64,000 nucleotides of DNA, taken from NCBI GenBank assembly GCA_035293945.1, contig DATGLV010000011.1:186001-250000 (forward strand). Reading direction: 5' to 3'. Positions 26,475-36,359 of the stretch are shown here, in pieces. The position numbers were made by a program, and so were the translations under genes. This stretch comes from VAZQ01 sp035293945. Lineage in GTDB: Bacteria; Pseudomonadota; Alphaproteobacteria; Rhizobiales; Xanthobacteraceae. The notes under the pieces were generated by a model, which did no database searches, had not been told where the DNA came from, and was given only the letters and a program-made list of their open reading frames with translations. The first letter of the stretch is position 1, and every line of letters begins with the position of its first letter.

Positions 26475-26490
26475 ATCAAACCCCGTGCCA
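26475..26490 (-). promoter_or_regulatory. sigma-54-type promoter of glnK-amtB
   Basis: The minus strand reads TGGCACGGGGTTTGAT. The -24 element TGGCACG is perfect and the spacing to the -12 TTG is exact. The -12 has A where the consensus has C (TTGAT for TTGCT). It ends 114 bases before the glnK start, consistent with NtrC/RpoN control of this operon in relatives. Confidence 0.65.
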
Positions 26491-26737
26491 TGTTCGGCGC
26501 GGAGCCCAAAAAAGCCGGGAAATGAAGGACTTTCGTGCCGGCCTGAAACCCAGGTCGGGCCACTCGCGCAACGAACCGCGGCGACTGCACAATTTTTAAT
26601 CAAGCAGGCGAAATCTTAAGCCGGTGCCGGGCATCGTCGCCCATATGCGGAGCGAAAGAGCGCCCAAAACGCATAACTGGCAGATGGCAGAGCCCGCGCA
26701 GGTAGCCGCGCGGCGAGGATGCTCTCGTTATGGGCCC

Positions 26738-27514
26738 TTATGAGCCGTCTTGCGTGACTGTAGTACGGCTTTTCCGCAACCGCGCGCGCAGCATGTCCTT
26801 CCGCAGGTCCAACGTCCTGCGCCGGTGCGCCCTGGCGACGCCCTCCGCGCGCTCGGCATTGCGGGCCGCGATGGCGGTCAGGAGATCGCGATGCTCGCGC
26901 AGGGCTTCGGCCGCGCGGCCCTCGCCGAATAAAGTGCTGGTCTGGATCTTTCGTGCCGTGTCGAGCAACGTGGCAAGCAGCTGCAGCAGGCGATGATTAT
27001 GCGCGGCGCGGCATATCGATAGGTGAAATTCAGCCGTAAGGCTGCGCACCGCCTCGAGATCGCCGCGCTGCATCAAGGCTTCCATGTCGTCCAACAACTC
27101 GCCCATTTCCGCGATCTCGGACGGCATTGCATTCTCCGCCGCAAGCCGCGCCGCCATGCCCTCCAGGGCCTCGCGCACGTAGAACAGCTCGGTCAGGTCC
27201 TGCTCGCTCGGCGCATGCACGATCAGCCGAGAGCCGGAATGGGTGACCAGTCCCTCGGCTTCGAGCTTGCGCAGCGCCTCGCGCACCGGCGTACGGCTCA
27301 CCTTGAGCTCGCCTGCCAGTGCGTCACTGCGCAACCGCTCGCCGGGCGCGAGCACGCCATGCACGATGCCATGACGCAACGTGCGATAGACCGCCTCGGC
27401 GGTGGTTCCGCCGTGCTCTCGCGGAAGCGCCCGCAGCCGCACCACCTTGCGCACGCTCCCCGCCTTCGCGGAGGCAGGCCGGTCGGAACGCCGGGGGACA
27501 CTTTGCCGGGACAT
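26738..27514 (-). CDS. GntR-family transcriptional regulator, FCD subfamily
   Basis: A 258-residue regulator. The N-terminal winged helix reads LRHGIVHGVLAPGERLRS...LKVSRTPVREALRKLEAEGLV, and the all-helical FCD effector domain follows (LFYVREALEGMAARLAAE..., EFHLSICRAAHNHRLL), with the His/Asp residues that usually bind a metal and a carboxylate ligand. It is the last gene of the unit starting with the UGSC-like gene, seven bases after the transporter stop. The likely operator is the palindrome at 30721-30750. The ATG at 27514 leaves a 30-residue basic leader. Confidence 0.88.
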   Translation of the reverse strand: MSRQSVPRRSDRPASAKAGSVRKVVRLRALPREHGGTTAEAVYRTLRHGIVHGVLAPGERLRSDALAGELKVSRTPVREALRKLEAEGLVTHSGSRLIVHAPSEQDLTELFYVREALEGMAARLAAENAMPSEIAEMGELLDDMEALMQRGDLEAVRSLTAEFHLSICRAAHNHRLLQLLATLLDTARKIQTSTLFGEGRAAEALREHRDLLTAIAARNAERAEGVARAHRRRTLDLRKDMLRARLRKSRTTVTQDGS

Positions 27515-27521
27515 CCTTCGA

Positions 27522-29066
27522 TCAGACGTAGCCGAGCCAGCGCCAATAGGTCGCCGCGAACAGCAACAACATCGCATAAGCGATCACCGTCAGCACGGTG
27601 CCGACACGGATGAAATCGCGCGCCGCAAAGGTCTCGGTGCCGAAGGCGAGCATGTTCTGCGGTCCGTTGATCGGAAGTATCCAGCCGACGCTCGTGACGA
27701 ATGTCAGTAGCATGGTCATGCCCGCGATCTTCATGCTCGGGATCTGCGCCTGCTGCAGGACACTCATCATGACCGGGATCATGGTGGTTGCCATAGCGGC
27801 GCCGCTCGAGAAGCCGAGATGGAGCACAATCAGGAACAGCCACAGCACGGCGAGAATGGCGAACGGGGAAAGCTCACGCACCGCGAAGACGTCGACCACA
27901 TAGGTCGCGAGCCAACCCGCTGCCCCGGTCTTCAACATTGCGGTTCCGAGCCCGACTCCGACGCCGAGCTGGATAAGAATGCCCCAGGGAATGCGCGACT
28001 GAACGTCCTTCCAGCCCAAAACGCCGATCCCCGGCAGCAACATCAAAGCCACCGCTGCGATCGCCAGCGACGAGGAATCGAGGAAATGCAGCTTGCCCTC
28101 CGTTGCCCAGCCGCAAAGGAGCATGACGGAAAGCCCAAGCAACTTTCCTTCCCGCGCGCTCATTGGTCCGAGCTGACGGGCCAAGTCGGTCAGCGCCCCG
28201 GAGCTGGAGCTTGCGCCTCGAGCCGCGGTGCCCGGCTCTGGTGCCATCATCTGCATGAGCACCACGTAAGCGGCGATGCTCATCGCAACCGAGAACGGCG
28301 CGCCGACGGCAAGCCAGTCGATCCAAGAAATGCTCAAGCCTATGGTGCGCTGCATCAGCGCATTCGCGTAGACGTTCTGTGCCGCGCCGGTAGCCACCCC
28401 CATCGCCCAGATGAGGGAGAGATAAGGGATCGCCATCATCAGCATGCCGGCGACCCGGCTCTTCCTCTCGATCCCAAGCGCAGAGGTCAGGCCCAGCACG
28501 ATGGGCGTCAAGCATGCCACGCGCGCCGACGCGGTCGGAATGAAAAAGGCCAGCGCCGCCATTACGAGCACGATGCCGCCGAGAATGCGGCCGCGGCTCG
28601 TCCCGATGAGCGAGACCACCCTGAGCGCCACGCGGCGGTCGAGGCCGGTGATGGTCATCGCAGCAGCGATGACCAGCGAGGCGGCAATAAGCGCAACCGC
28701 GGAATTGGTGAAGCCGGCGAGCGCCTCTGACAATGCCGCCGGCGTCCCGAGAAGATGATCGGGATGCACCGGGTCGGGCGCGGTACCAAGCAGGAAGGCC
28801 ATCAGCGCCATCAGGACAATCGAGCTTGCCGCATAATCGAGCGCTTCGGTCATCCAGACGACCACCGCAAACGCGAAAATGCCCAGCATGCGCTGGCCCG
28901 CAACCGACAAGCCTTCCGGCTGCGGCAGCAGGATGAGGACGGCAAGGGCTGCTGATGCTCCCAGCAATCCGGCCTGCTTGAGGAAAGAGGGCGCTGCCTT
29001 CGCTCTGTCGGGCGATAGCGGTGCCGCTGCGGCAAGCGGGGCGGCGCCAGATGCTTCCGATGTCAT
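27522..29066 (-). CDS. SLC13/DASS-family anion transporter
   Basis: A 514-residue membrane protein with about 12 hydrophobic helices. The two inverted halves of the divalent-anion:sodium symporter fold are recognisable: FIPTASARVACLTPIVLGL in the first half and SSGAAMATTMIPVMMSVL plus GWILPINGPQNMLAFGT in the second. Substrates in this family are di- and tricarboxylates or sulfate. It lies 29 bases downstream of the UGSC-like gene and just before gntR, so it probably imports the compound that this unit processes. Confidence 0.85.
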   Translation of the reverse strand: MTSEASGAAPLAAAAPLSPDRAKAAPSFLKQAGLLGASAALAVLILLPQPEGLSVAGQRMLGIFAFAVVVWMTEALDYAASSIVLMALMAFLLGTAPDPVHPDHLLGTPAALSEALAGFTNSAVALIAASLVIAAAMTITGLDRRVALRVVSLIGTSRGRILGGIVLVMAALAFFIPTASARVACLTPIVLGLTSALGIERKSRVAGMLMMAIPYLSLIWAMGVATGAAQNVYANALMQRTIGLSISWIDWLAVGAPFSVAMSIAAYVVLMQMMAPEPGTAARGASSSSGALTDLARQLGPMSAREGKLLGLSVMLLCGWATEGKLHFLDSSSLAIAAVALMLLPGIGVLGWKDVQSRIPWGILIQLGVGVGLGTAMLKTGAAGWLATYVVDVFAVRELSPFAILAVLWLFLIVLHLGFSSGAAMATTMIPVMMSVLQQAQIPSMKIAGMTMLLTFVTSVGWILPINGPQNMLAFGTETFAARDFIRVGTVLTVIAYAMLLLFAATYWRWLGYV

Positions 29067-29095
29067 TCACTCCTCGCGTTTCGGCACCAGCCTCG

Positions 29096-30688
29096 CTATG
29101 CGCCTGGCGCGCCGATCGACCGCGTGACCGGACCGTAGCTGAAGGCGGTTGGAACAAAAAGGGAGTGTATCCCGGCGCCGCCGGCAACGAGGATGTGAAT
29201 GTCCTCGGGCCGGTCGGCGATCCCGACATGATCTCTGTCGCCGACCTCGGCGAACCAGCGCTCGCGCCGGTGCTCGAGCCCCTTCACGCTGCGGGCGGCA
29301 AATCGCGTCAATGGAATCCGGGCACGCTCGAAAAGCGTATCGCGAAGCTCCCGCTTGCCGATGCCGTCGCGCGCGAGCGTTCCGGCGTGCTCGGGGCTGA
29401 CCACGAACAGCGGCCCGGTTGGAAAGATGATGTTGTTGTGGCCGAGCCCCAGCGCGGCGCCGATGAAATGCTCGAGGATGTCCTGACCGGTCTCGCAGCC
29501 ATAGGTGAAGATGTTTTGTGGCGCTGACGCGCCGATCACCGTGATGGTGCTGTCCGCAGGCGCGAAACCTCGCTCCACATGAAACGGCGGCCAAGGGCTG
29601 TCGGCTTCCGCCTCGGCAATGCAAGCCGTGAACTTCCCGGCATGGCCATGCGTCGCCATGTCGGTCTCGCCCGGAATATCGCCGCCGATATTGCGCAAAA
29701 CCAACTGCACGGCACGGCCGATGGTGGCATTGGGGCGCGCCCCTTGCCCGAAGACGTTACCGCGGGCGTTGATGCCCAGCCGGTCGATGACCGGCCCGTT
29801 GAGGATCAAGAGCGGAGACGTCGTGTTGGTCGCGGTCTGGATGCCGTAGAGCTGGCAGGCGTCATCCAGCAAGGCGTCGATGGCGGCCAGCACCACCGGG
29901 AAATATTCGCTTCGGCAACCGGCCATCACGGCATTGACCGCAATTTTCTCGATCGTCCCCGTCCGCCAGCGCGGCGGAATGGGCCCGACGGGCTCCGACC
30001 GATCGCGGCCCGAGGCGGCGATCATCGCGTCCACCTTTGCGGCAGTCGGGACCACAACCGGCAATCCGTCCGTCCAGCCGCGCGCAAAGAGCATTTCCTG
30101 ATCGTCGAGATCGTCCACGCCGGCGAAACTCGCAATACTGGGGGCAGCTGCGGTGGAAGTGTCCTCTCGCGTGAGGCGCTCGACCAAGAGCTCGACGACC
30201 GCGTCCGCGCGGGCGGCGACGAGATCGCGCCCGGCCGTGTGCATCGGGTGCGGAATCTGCGCGGCGGGCAGATCCGCCATTCCCCGGCCGGCGGCCTGCT
30301 TACGCCCGGCCGCAACGAAAGCGCTGCTGAAGACGGTCACGGTCGGGACGCCACGCCGTTCGATCTCGACCGCATCGGCGACGCTGATGGAGGTCGAGGT
30401 GCCGCAGTCACCGAAACATTGCACGACGGCATCGCAAGCTGCGAGCACGTCCAGGTCGGCCGACGACAAATGGTCCTTCGGTGCCCCCTTGCGCAGGATC
30501 GGGCCCTCAATAATGGCATACCGTTCGCAAAGCCGTTCGATGATGCGCGCGAGGAACAGGTCGGCATTGCACTTGCTGTTGTCGACAAAGCCGATGCGCC
30601 TGCCGTGGAGTCCGGCAAGCCGCGGCGCAATCGCGATCCGCGCAACCTCCTCGGCGACAGTCGGTTCGAGCACACGCGGCTGCATCAT
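29096..30688 (-). CDS. two-domain UGSC-like protein of unknown function
   Basis: 530 residues, no signal peptide. The first ~175 residues resemble the UGSC (seleno)protein family: GRRIGFVDNSKCNAD, then CFGDCGTSTSISVADAVE where family selenoproteins carry G-D-U-G-S-C-T-S, then GVPTVTVFSSAF and PHPMH. Here Sec is replaced by Cys95 and the second Cys by Ser. Residues ~195-530 form a second domain with DGLPVVVP, KIAVNAVMAGC, LLILNGPV, GINARGNVFGQG, NATIGRA and FGAGIH-like glycine turns (GGAGIH). I know no assigned reaction. It heads the UGSC-SLC13-gntR unit, which suggests catabolism of an imported organic anion. Confidence 0.65.
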   Translation of the reverse strand: MMQPRVLEPTVAEEVARIAIAPRLAGLHGRRIGFVDNSKCNADLFLARIIERLCERYAIIEGPILRKGAPKDHLSSADLDVLAACDAVVQCFGDCGTSTSISVADAVEIERRGVPTVTVFSSAFVAAGRKQAAGRGMADLPAAQIPHPMHTAGRDLVAARADAVVELLVERLTREDTSTAAAPSIASFAGVDDLDDQEMLFARGWTDGLPVVVPTAAKVDAMIAASGRDRSEPVGPIPPRWRTGTIEKIAVNAVMAGCRSEYFPVVLAAIDALLDDACQLYGIQTATNTTSPLLILNGPVIDRLGINARGNVFGQGARPNATIGRAVQLVLRNIGGDIPGETDMATHGHAGKFTACIAEAEADSPWPPFHVERGFAPADSTITVIGASAPQNIFTYGCETGQDILEHFIGAALGLGHNNIIFPTGPLFVVSPEHAGTLARDGIGKRELRDTLFERARIPLTRFAARSVKGLEHRRERWFAEVGDRDHVGIADRPEDIHILVAGGAGIHSLFVPTAFSYGPVTRSIGAPGA

Positions 30689-30720
30689 CGACCTCCCTGA
30701 GCGTCGGTTGGCTCAGAAAA

Positions 30721-30750
30721 TTGGATAATTTTGGATCCAAACTAATCCAA
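30721..30750. promoter_or_regulatory. palindromic operator for the GntR-family regulator
   Basis: A perfect 10-bp palindrome TTGGATCCAA (30731-30740) is flanked symmetrically by TTGGAT (30721-30726) and ATCCAA (30745-30750). The whole 30-bp block is an imperfect palindrome with 13 of 15 positions matching. It lies 33-62 bases upstream of the UGSC-like start. Operators of FCD-type GntR regulators often have a TTGNNNNCAA-like form, so autoregulation is inferred. Confidence 0.7.
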
Positions 30751-30820
30751 CCTGCTCGCGCAGGCAACGGGAGAGAGGCAGGACGCGGTTGAGCCCCAAT
30801 TGATCGATCACCGGGGCCGA

Positions 30821-31165
30821 TCACCCCGCAAACGATACTGCACCCAGCATCAGCGCGACCTCCCCGGCCAGCACGCCGACAAAGACCGATCGGCCGACCA
30901 GCGCGAAAGCAACAAATCCGATCGACATTGCGGAGAGGCGGACGGTCAGCGGCACCAGAGCGAGCCCTCCGGGCGGGAACAGAATGATCTTGGCCACAAC
31001 GCCGGCCAGGAGCGCGGTCGCAACCGCGCGTACCCAGATCAGGAGCTCAGAGCTCTCGTCGAGCCCGTGCGCGACCACGACGCCGAGCACGCGCCAGACT
31101 TCGTTGGGCAGGAAGCCGGCCGCAATCAGTGCCAGGTAGGGTGCAAGCTCAGACAGCGCGCTCAT
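30821..31165 (-). CDS. azlD: AzlD-family branched-chain amino acid export subunit
   Basis: A 114-residue protein with about four hydrophobic helices, the small partner of AzlC in branched-chain amino acid exporters (AzlCD/YgaZH type). The motif FLPNEVWRVLGVVVA and a membrane-embedded LIWVRAVATALLAG are typical. The ATG at 31165 overlaps the azlC stop (ATGA). The frame starting at 31228 would read 21 residues back into azlC. Confidence 0.85.
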   Translation of the reverse strand: MSALSELAPYLALIAAGFLPNEVWRVLGVVVAHGLDESSELLIWVRAVATALLAGVVAKIILFPPGGLALVPLTVRLSAMSIGFVAFALVGRSVFVGVLAGEVALMLGAVSFAG

Positions 31166-31899
31166 TGCCACGCTCTGCGCAAGCGATGCGCCGCGTAGGC
31201 GCAGGAGCCGGCGATGATCCCGGTCCACAGGAGGTCGAGCCCCACTTGCGCGTAGGCGAGCGCGGGCCCGATGAGGAGGCCCAACCCCAACGCCAGGCGA
31301 TCAGCCAGCATCCGTGCATTGCGGGCAGTCGAGACCAAAAACGACATCGGCGTGAGGAACAACAGGCCCGCGTTGAGAAGGGAGGGTAGCGAGGCCGCCA
31401 GATAGTATCCGACCAGTGAGCCTGCGCTTGCGGCAAGCATGAAGCCCAGGCCCAGCCCGTTGCAAAAGCCGATGCGCTGCTGCCGCGGGAGCGTCGGCAC
31501 GAGGCGGAGCGCCTCGACCCACATGCTGACCGCGGTGAAATGGGCCGGCAGGATGAGATCGCGCGGCCGCGAATCCGCGCGCTTGATCAGCGCCAGCAGG
31601 GTCACCACCATGGGCAGCAGCCGCACCCCGCTCAGACTGACTGCGACCGCGGCTGCGAGCGGCGGTGTGCCGGCTGCCAGCGCAGACAGCAGGATCACCT
31701 GCGCGGGTGCAGCCCAGATCAGCACATTCGAGAGGAGGAGCCACCAGACGCTGAAGCGATATTCGTGCGCCAATGCGCCTACACCCACGAAGGTGCCGAC
31801 GAGCACCAGCACGAAGACGGAAGTCCATGCCGCGCGCCAGCCGGCGAGAAAATCGGTGACGGCGGAGTTGTGCTGTGGATCGATGGCGGGAGCGAACAT
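31162..31899 (-). CDS. azlC: AzlC-family branched-chain amino acid export permease
   Basis: A 245-residue inner-membrane protein with about 5-7 hydrophobic segments. ANVLIWAAPAQ-type phrase (LIWAAPAQVILLSAL) and VSLSGVRLLPMVVTLL match the AzlC core. It is coupled to azlD by a four-base overlap. Family members export valine/isoleucine/leucine or similar amino acids. It lies upstream of the UGSC-like unit but is separated from it by the operator region, so it may be an independent transcription unit. Confidence 0.85.
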   Translation of the reverse strand: MFAPAIDPQHNSAVTDFLAGWRAAWTSVFVLVLVGTFVGVGALAHEYRFSVWWLLLSNVLIWAAPAQVILLSALAAGTPPLAAAVAVSLSGVRLLPMVVTLLALIKRADSRPRDLILPAHFTAVSMWVEALRLVPTLPRQQRIGFCNGLGLGFMLAASAGSLVGYYLAASLPSLLNAGLLFLTPMSFLVSTARNARMLADRLALGLGLLIGPALAYAQVGLDLLWTGIIAGSCAYAAHRLRRAWQ

Positions 31900-32004
31900 G
31901 GCCCGCCCCCTGCCACGGACCCAAACCGGACGCAATACTGGGCGAGAAGCGCATACGGGCTGCGCGCAAAGCGCAGCCCATCACGATGCCGGACCTGCCG
32001 CCGA

Positions 32005-34437
<2,433 letters not shown>

Positions 34438-34585
34438 TCTCGGTTTCTCGTCTTGCCGTCGTTATATGGGCCCGGCGCCAGGAATTTCCATGCCGCTCCC
34501 CCGCCATCGCGACTATGCTGCCATCATGCCACGGCGACTATGCCGCTACCATGCTGCCAATTTCCCGCACTTTATCGTGATCAGG

Positions 34586-34921
34586 CTACTTCTTCTCCAT
34601 CACGCATTGCAAAGGATGCTGGTGTTTTCGGGCAAAGTCCATAACCTGTGTCACCTTTGTCTCCGCCACTTCATAGGTGTAGATGCCGCATTCTCCGATC
34701 CCGTGCTGATGCACATGCATCATAATCCGGTAAGCGGTCTCTTGGTTCTTATTAAAAAACCGCTCCAACACATGCACGACGAACTCCATGGGGGTGTAGT
34801 CGTCGTTGAGGAGGAGCACACGGTAGAGGCTCGGCCGCTTGGTCTGCGGCCTGGTCTTGCTGATGACCGAGGTCCCGGGCGCGCCACTTTCGCCCCGTCG
34901 CTTGCGCTCGTCGTCCGCCAT
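34586..34921 (-). CDS. clpS: ATP-dependent Clp protease adaptor ClpS
   Basis: A 111-residue adaptor that hands N-degron substrates to ClpAP. The core reads LYRVLLLNDDYTPMEFVVHVL, with the substrate-pocket residues of NDDYTPMEFV, followed by MMHVHQHGIGECGIYTYEVAETKV. The ATG at 34921 was chosen because 110 residues of the longer frame upstream have no family resemblance. Its position just upstream of clpA is the standard arrangement. Confidence 0.95.
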   Translation of the reverse strand: MADDERKRRGESGAPGTSVISKTRPQTKRPSLYRVLLLNDDYTPMEFVVHVLERFFNKNQETAYRIMMHVHQHGIGECGIYTYEVAETKVTQVMDFARKHQHPLQCVMEKK

Positions 34922-35579
34922 ACGCGTGGCCGGCATGTGCGCGCCATGCTCCCGCCGGCGGATTTCCCGGCCACCGATCCCACCAAGCCCGAGATCCCAC
35001 TTTGGGCCACTATCGGCGCCTGGCCCGCTTACGAGGGATGCCAAGCAATTTCGAATATGGCGTTGCCGCGGCGCCTCGGTTGTCGCCGCGATCCTATGGC
35101 AATTTCTCGGTCTCATGGCCTTGTCGACACGTCGCCTGATCTCGCTGCAGCATACCGATATCATAGGGATCGCAGACGCACCGTTCCAGATGGCTCGGCT
35201 TCCTCCCACAAATCGATCTTTTCCGGGGTTGGCCGATCCAGCCTGGCGCAAGAATCATGACTCATTGCGGACAATTCGCGGCAGGGCGCGCGGAGTGTCC
35301 GATTTGTCGCATCGCCGAGGTGTGCGGCTCGCCTGCGCATGTTCCTCAATGGGCGGAGGTTCTTCCTCGCGCGAGAGCTATTCCGGATCAGCGCCGCTCG
35401 CGCGCTGTTGCGCCGCCACGCGCGTACACGTGCGACATGCTCCCAAGCATATGCATGCAAGTCAACGCCGCTGCCGATCAGCTACGCTTGCGCGCACAGC
35501 ATGTCGGAATCGTCGCAAATGAACCGGCTATGAACGTCGCTTATTATCAACGCGCTCAAAATCAACATGCTTGCAGAGC
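34922..35579. other. intergenic, no gene seen
   Basis: About 660 bases between clpS and the phasin terminator. Frames on both strands lack ribosome sites or recognisable products. The clpS promoter should lie at the left end. A purine-pyrimidine stretch around 35448-35465 (AAGCATATGCATGCAAG) contains nested palindromes. Confidence 0.4.
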
Positions 35580-35604
35580 AAAAAAGCCCGACCGAGGGTC
35601 GGGC
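35580..35604 (-). terminator. rho-independent terminator of the phasin gene
   Basis: On the minus strand GCCCGACC and GGTCGGGC form an 8-bp stem with a 3-base loop, followed by TTTTTT. It starts 30 bases after the phasin stop. Confidence 0.9.
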
Positions 35605-35633
35605 CTTGGATCGCCAAGCGGCACAGAGCGCGG

Positions 35634-35966
35634 CTATTCTGCTGTCATGCCGACATAACCTTCGAACGGCTTGTAGACCTCCTGAGCCATGTCGGAATAG
35701 AGCTCACCAAGCTTGGTGGTCTCCGAGACAAATCCTTCATAGGCGGTCTTGAAGTAGTCGCTCTGCACCTCGATCGCCTTTTCAAGCGATTTTGCGCTGA
35801 ACAATTTCTCGGTTGCCGCCGCGCCTTCCTCGAAAGCCTTCTTGGAATAATCGGCCATTTCGACCGCAATCGCCTGAACGCTCTTGGAGAGAGCGCCCCA
35901 GGATTTCATGGTTGCGTCCGCGCCGTCCTTGCCAAACTTCTGCATGTCCTCGAAGCTCTTGATCAT
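35634..35966 (-). CDS. phasin family protein
   Basis: A 110-residue amphipathic helical protein that probably coats polyhydroxyalkanoate granules. The sequence from MIKSFEDMQKFGKDG to YVGMTAE is free of Pro and Cys except near the C-terminus and has the heptad character of phasin_2 proteins (SKSVQAIAVEMADYSKKAFEE, VQSDYFKTAYEGFV). The ATG at 35966 was chosen; the longer frame adds 48 residues with Cys and Gly that do not fit. It has its own promoter and terminator. No pha synthesis genes are in the window. Confidence 0.88.
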   Translation of the reverse strand: MIKSFEDMQKFGKDGADATMKSWGALSKSVQAIAVEMADYSKKAFEEGAAATEKLFSAKSLEKAIEVQSDYFKTAYEGFVSETTKLGELYSDMAQEVYKPFEGYVGMTAE

Positions 35967-36063
35967 GTGTCGCCTTTCCCGGCCGAGCCGGATCACAAGT
36001 GCCCCCAGCGCCGAGCCGTTTGGGAAGATGCCATCGACGCCCATGCCCGCCGCTATGCCACTT

Positions 36064-36111
36064 AGATTATATTGCAGCGCACAAAAGTCAAGGGTTGCAG
36101 TGCGGCGCACT
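36064..36111 (-). promoter_or_regulatory. phasin promoter and adjacent inverted repeat
   Basis: On the minus strand TTGACT (36091-36086) is followed after 16 bases by TAATCT (36069-36064), or after 14 by TATAAT (36071-36066). Just upstream is AGTGCG-G-CGCACT (36099-36111), a perfect 6-bp inverted repeat, and TGCA repeats. It is a candidate site for a PHA-responsive repressor such as PhaR; that part is inference. Confidence 0.5.
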
Positions 36112-36359
36112 CAGCGCCCGAACCGCGAGGGCGGGCGGATTAATTCTTTGGCAAGAGCGCTCCCCTAGCGTGGTCAGATGCGCCGCGACACCCAGATCCG
36201 GCGCCGGGACGAACAGGCTACCGGCTCGGACCGCTGGATGACGCCCAAGGCATTCCGAATTTTGCCTTTTTTGGCTCGTCCTGTTGCCGAGGTAAGGGAA
36301 GCGGACAGGGGTTCGGTGCTCGGCCAGGAGCCCGAGCGAGAAACAGTGACGGGGGACGC
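36112..36359. other. intergenic upstream of the D,D-carboxypeptidase gene
   Basis: About 250 bases between the phasin promoter region and the carboxypeptidase start. No gene was seen. A TTTTTTGGC patch at ~36262 and AAGGGAA at 36295 are the only notable points. Confidence 0.4.

Noticed and set aside
27874..29229. 451-residue minus-strand frame overlapping the SLC13 gene
   Set aside because: Shifted frame of the same transporter gene. It lacks hydrophobic helices and is Arg/Gly/His-rich.
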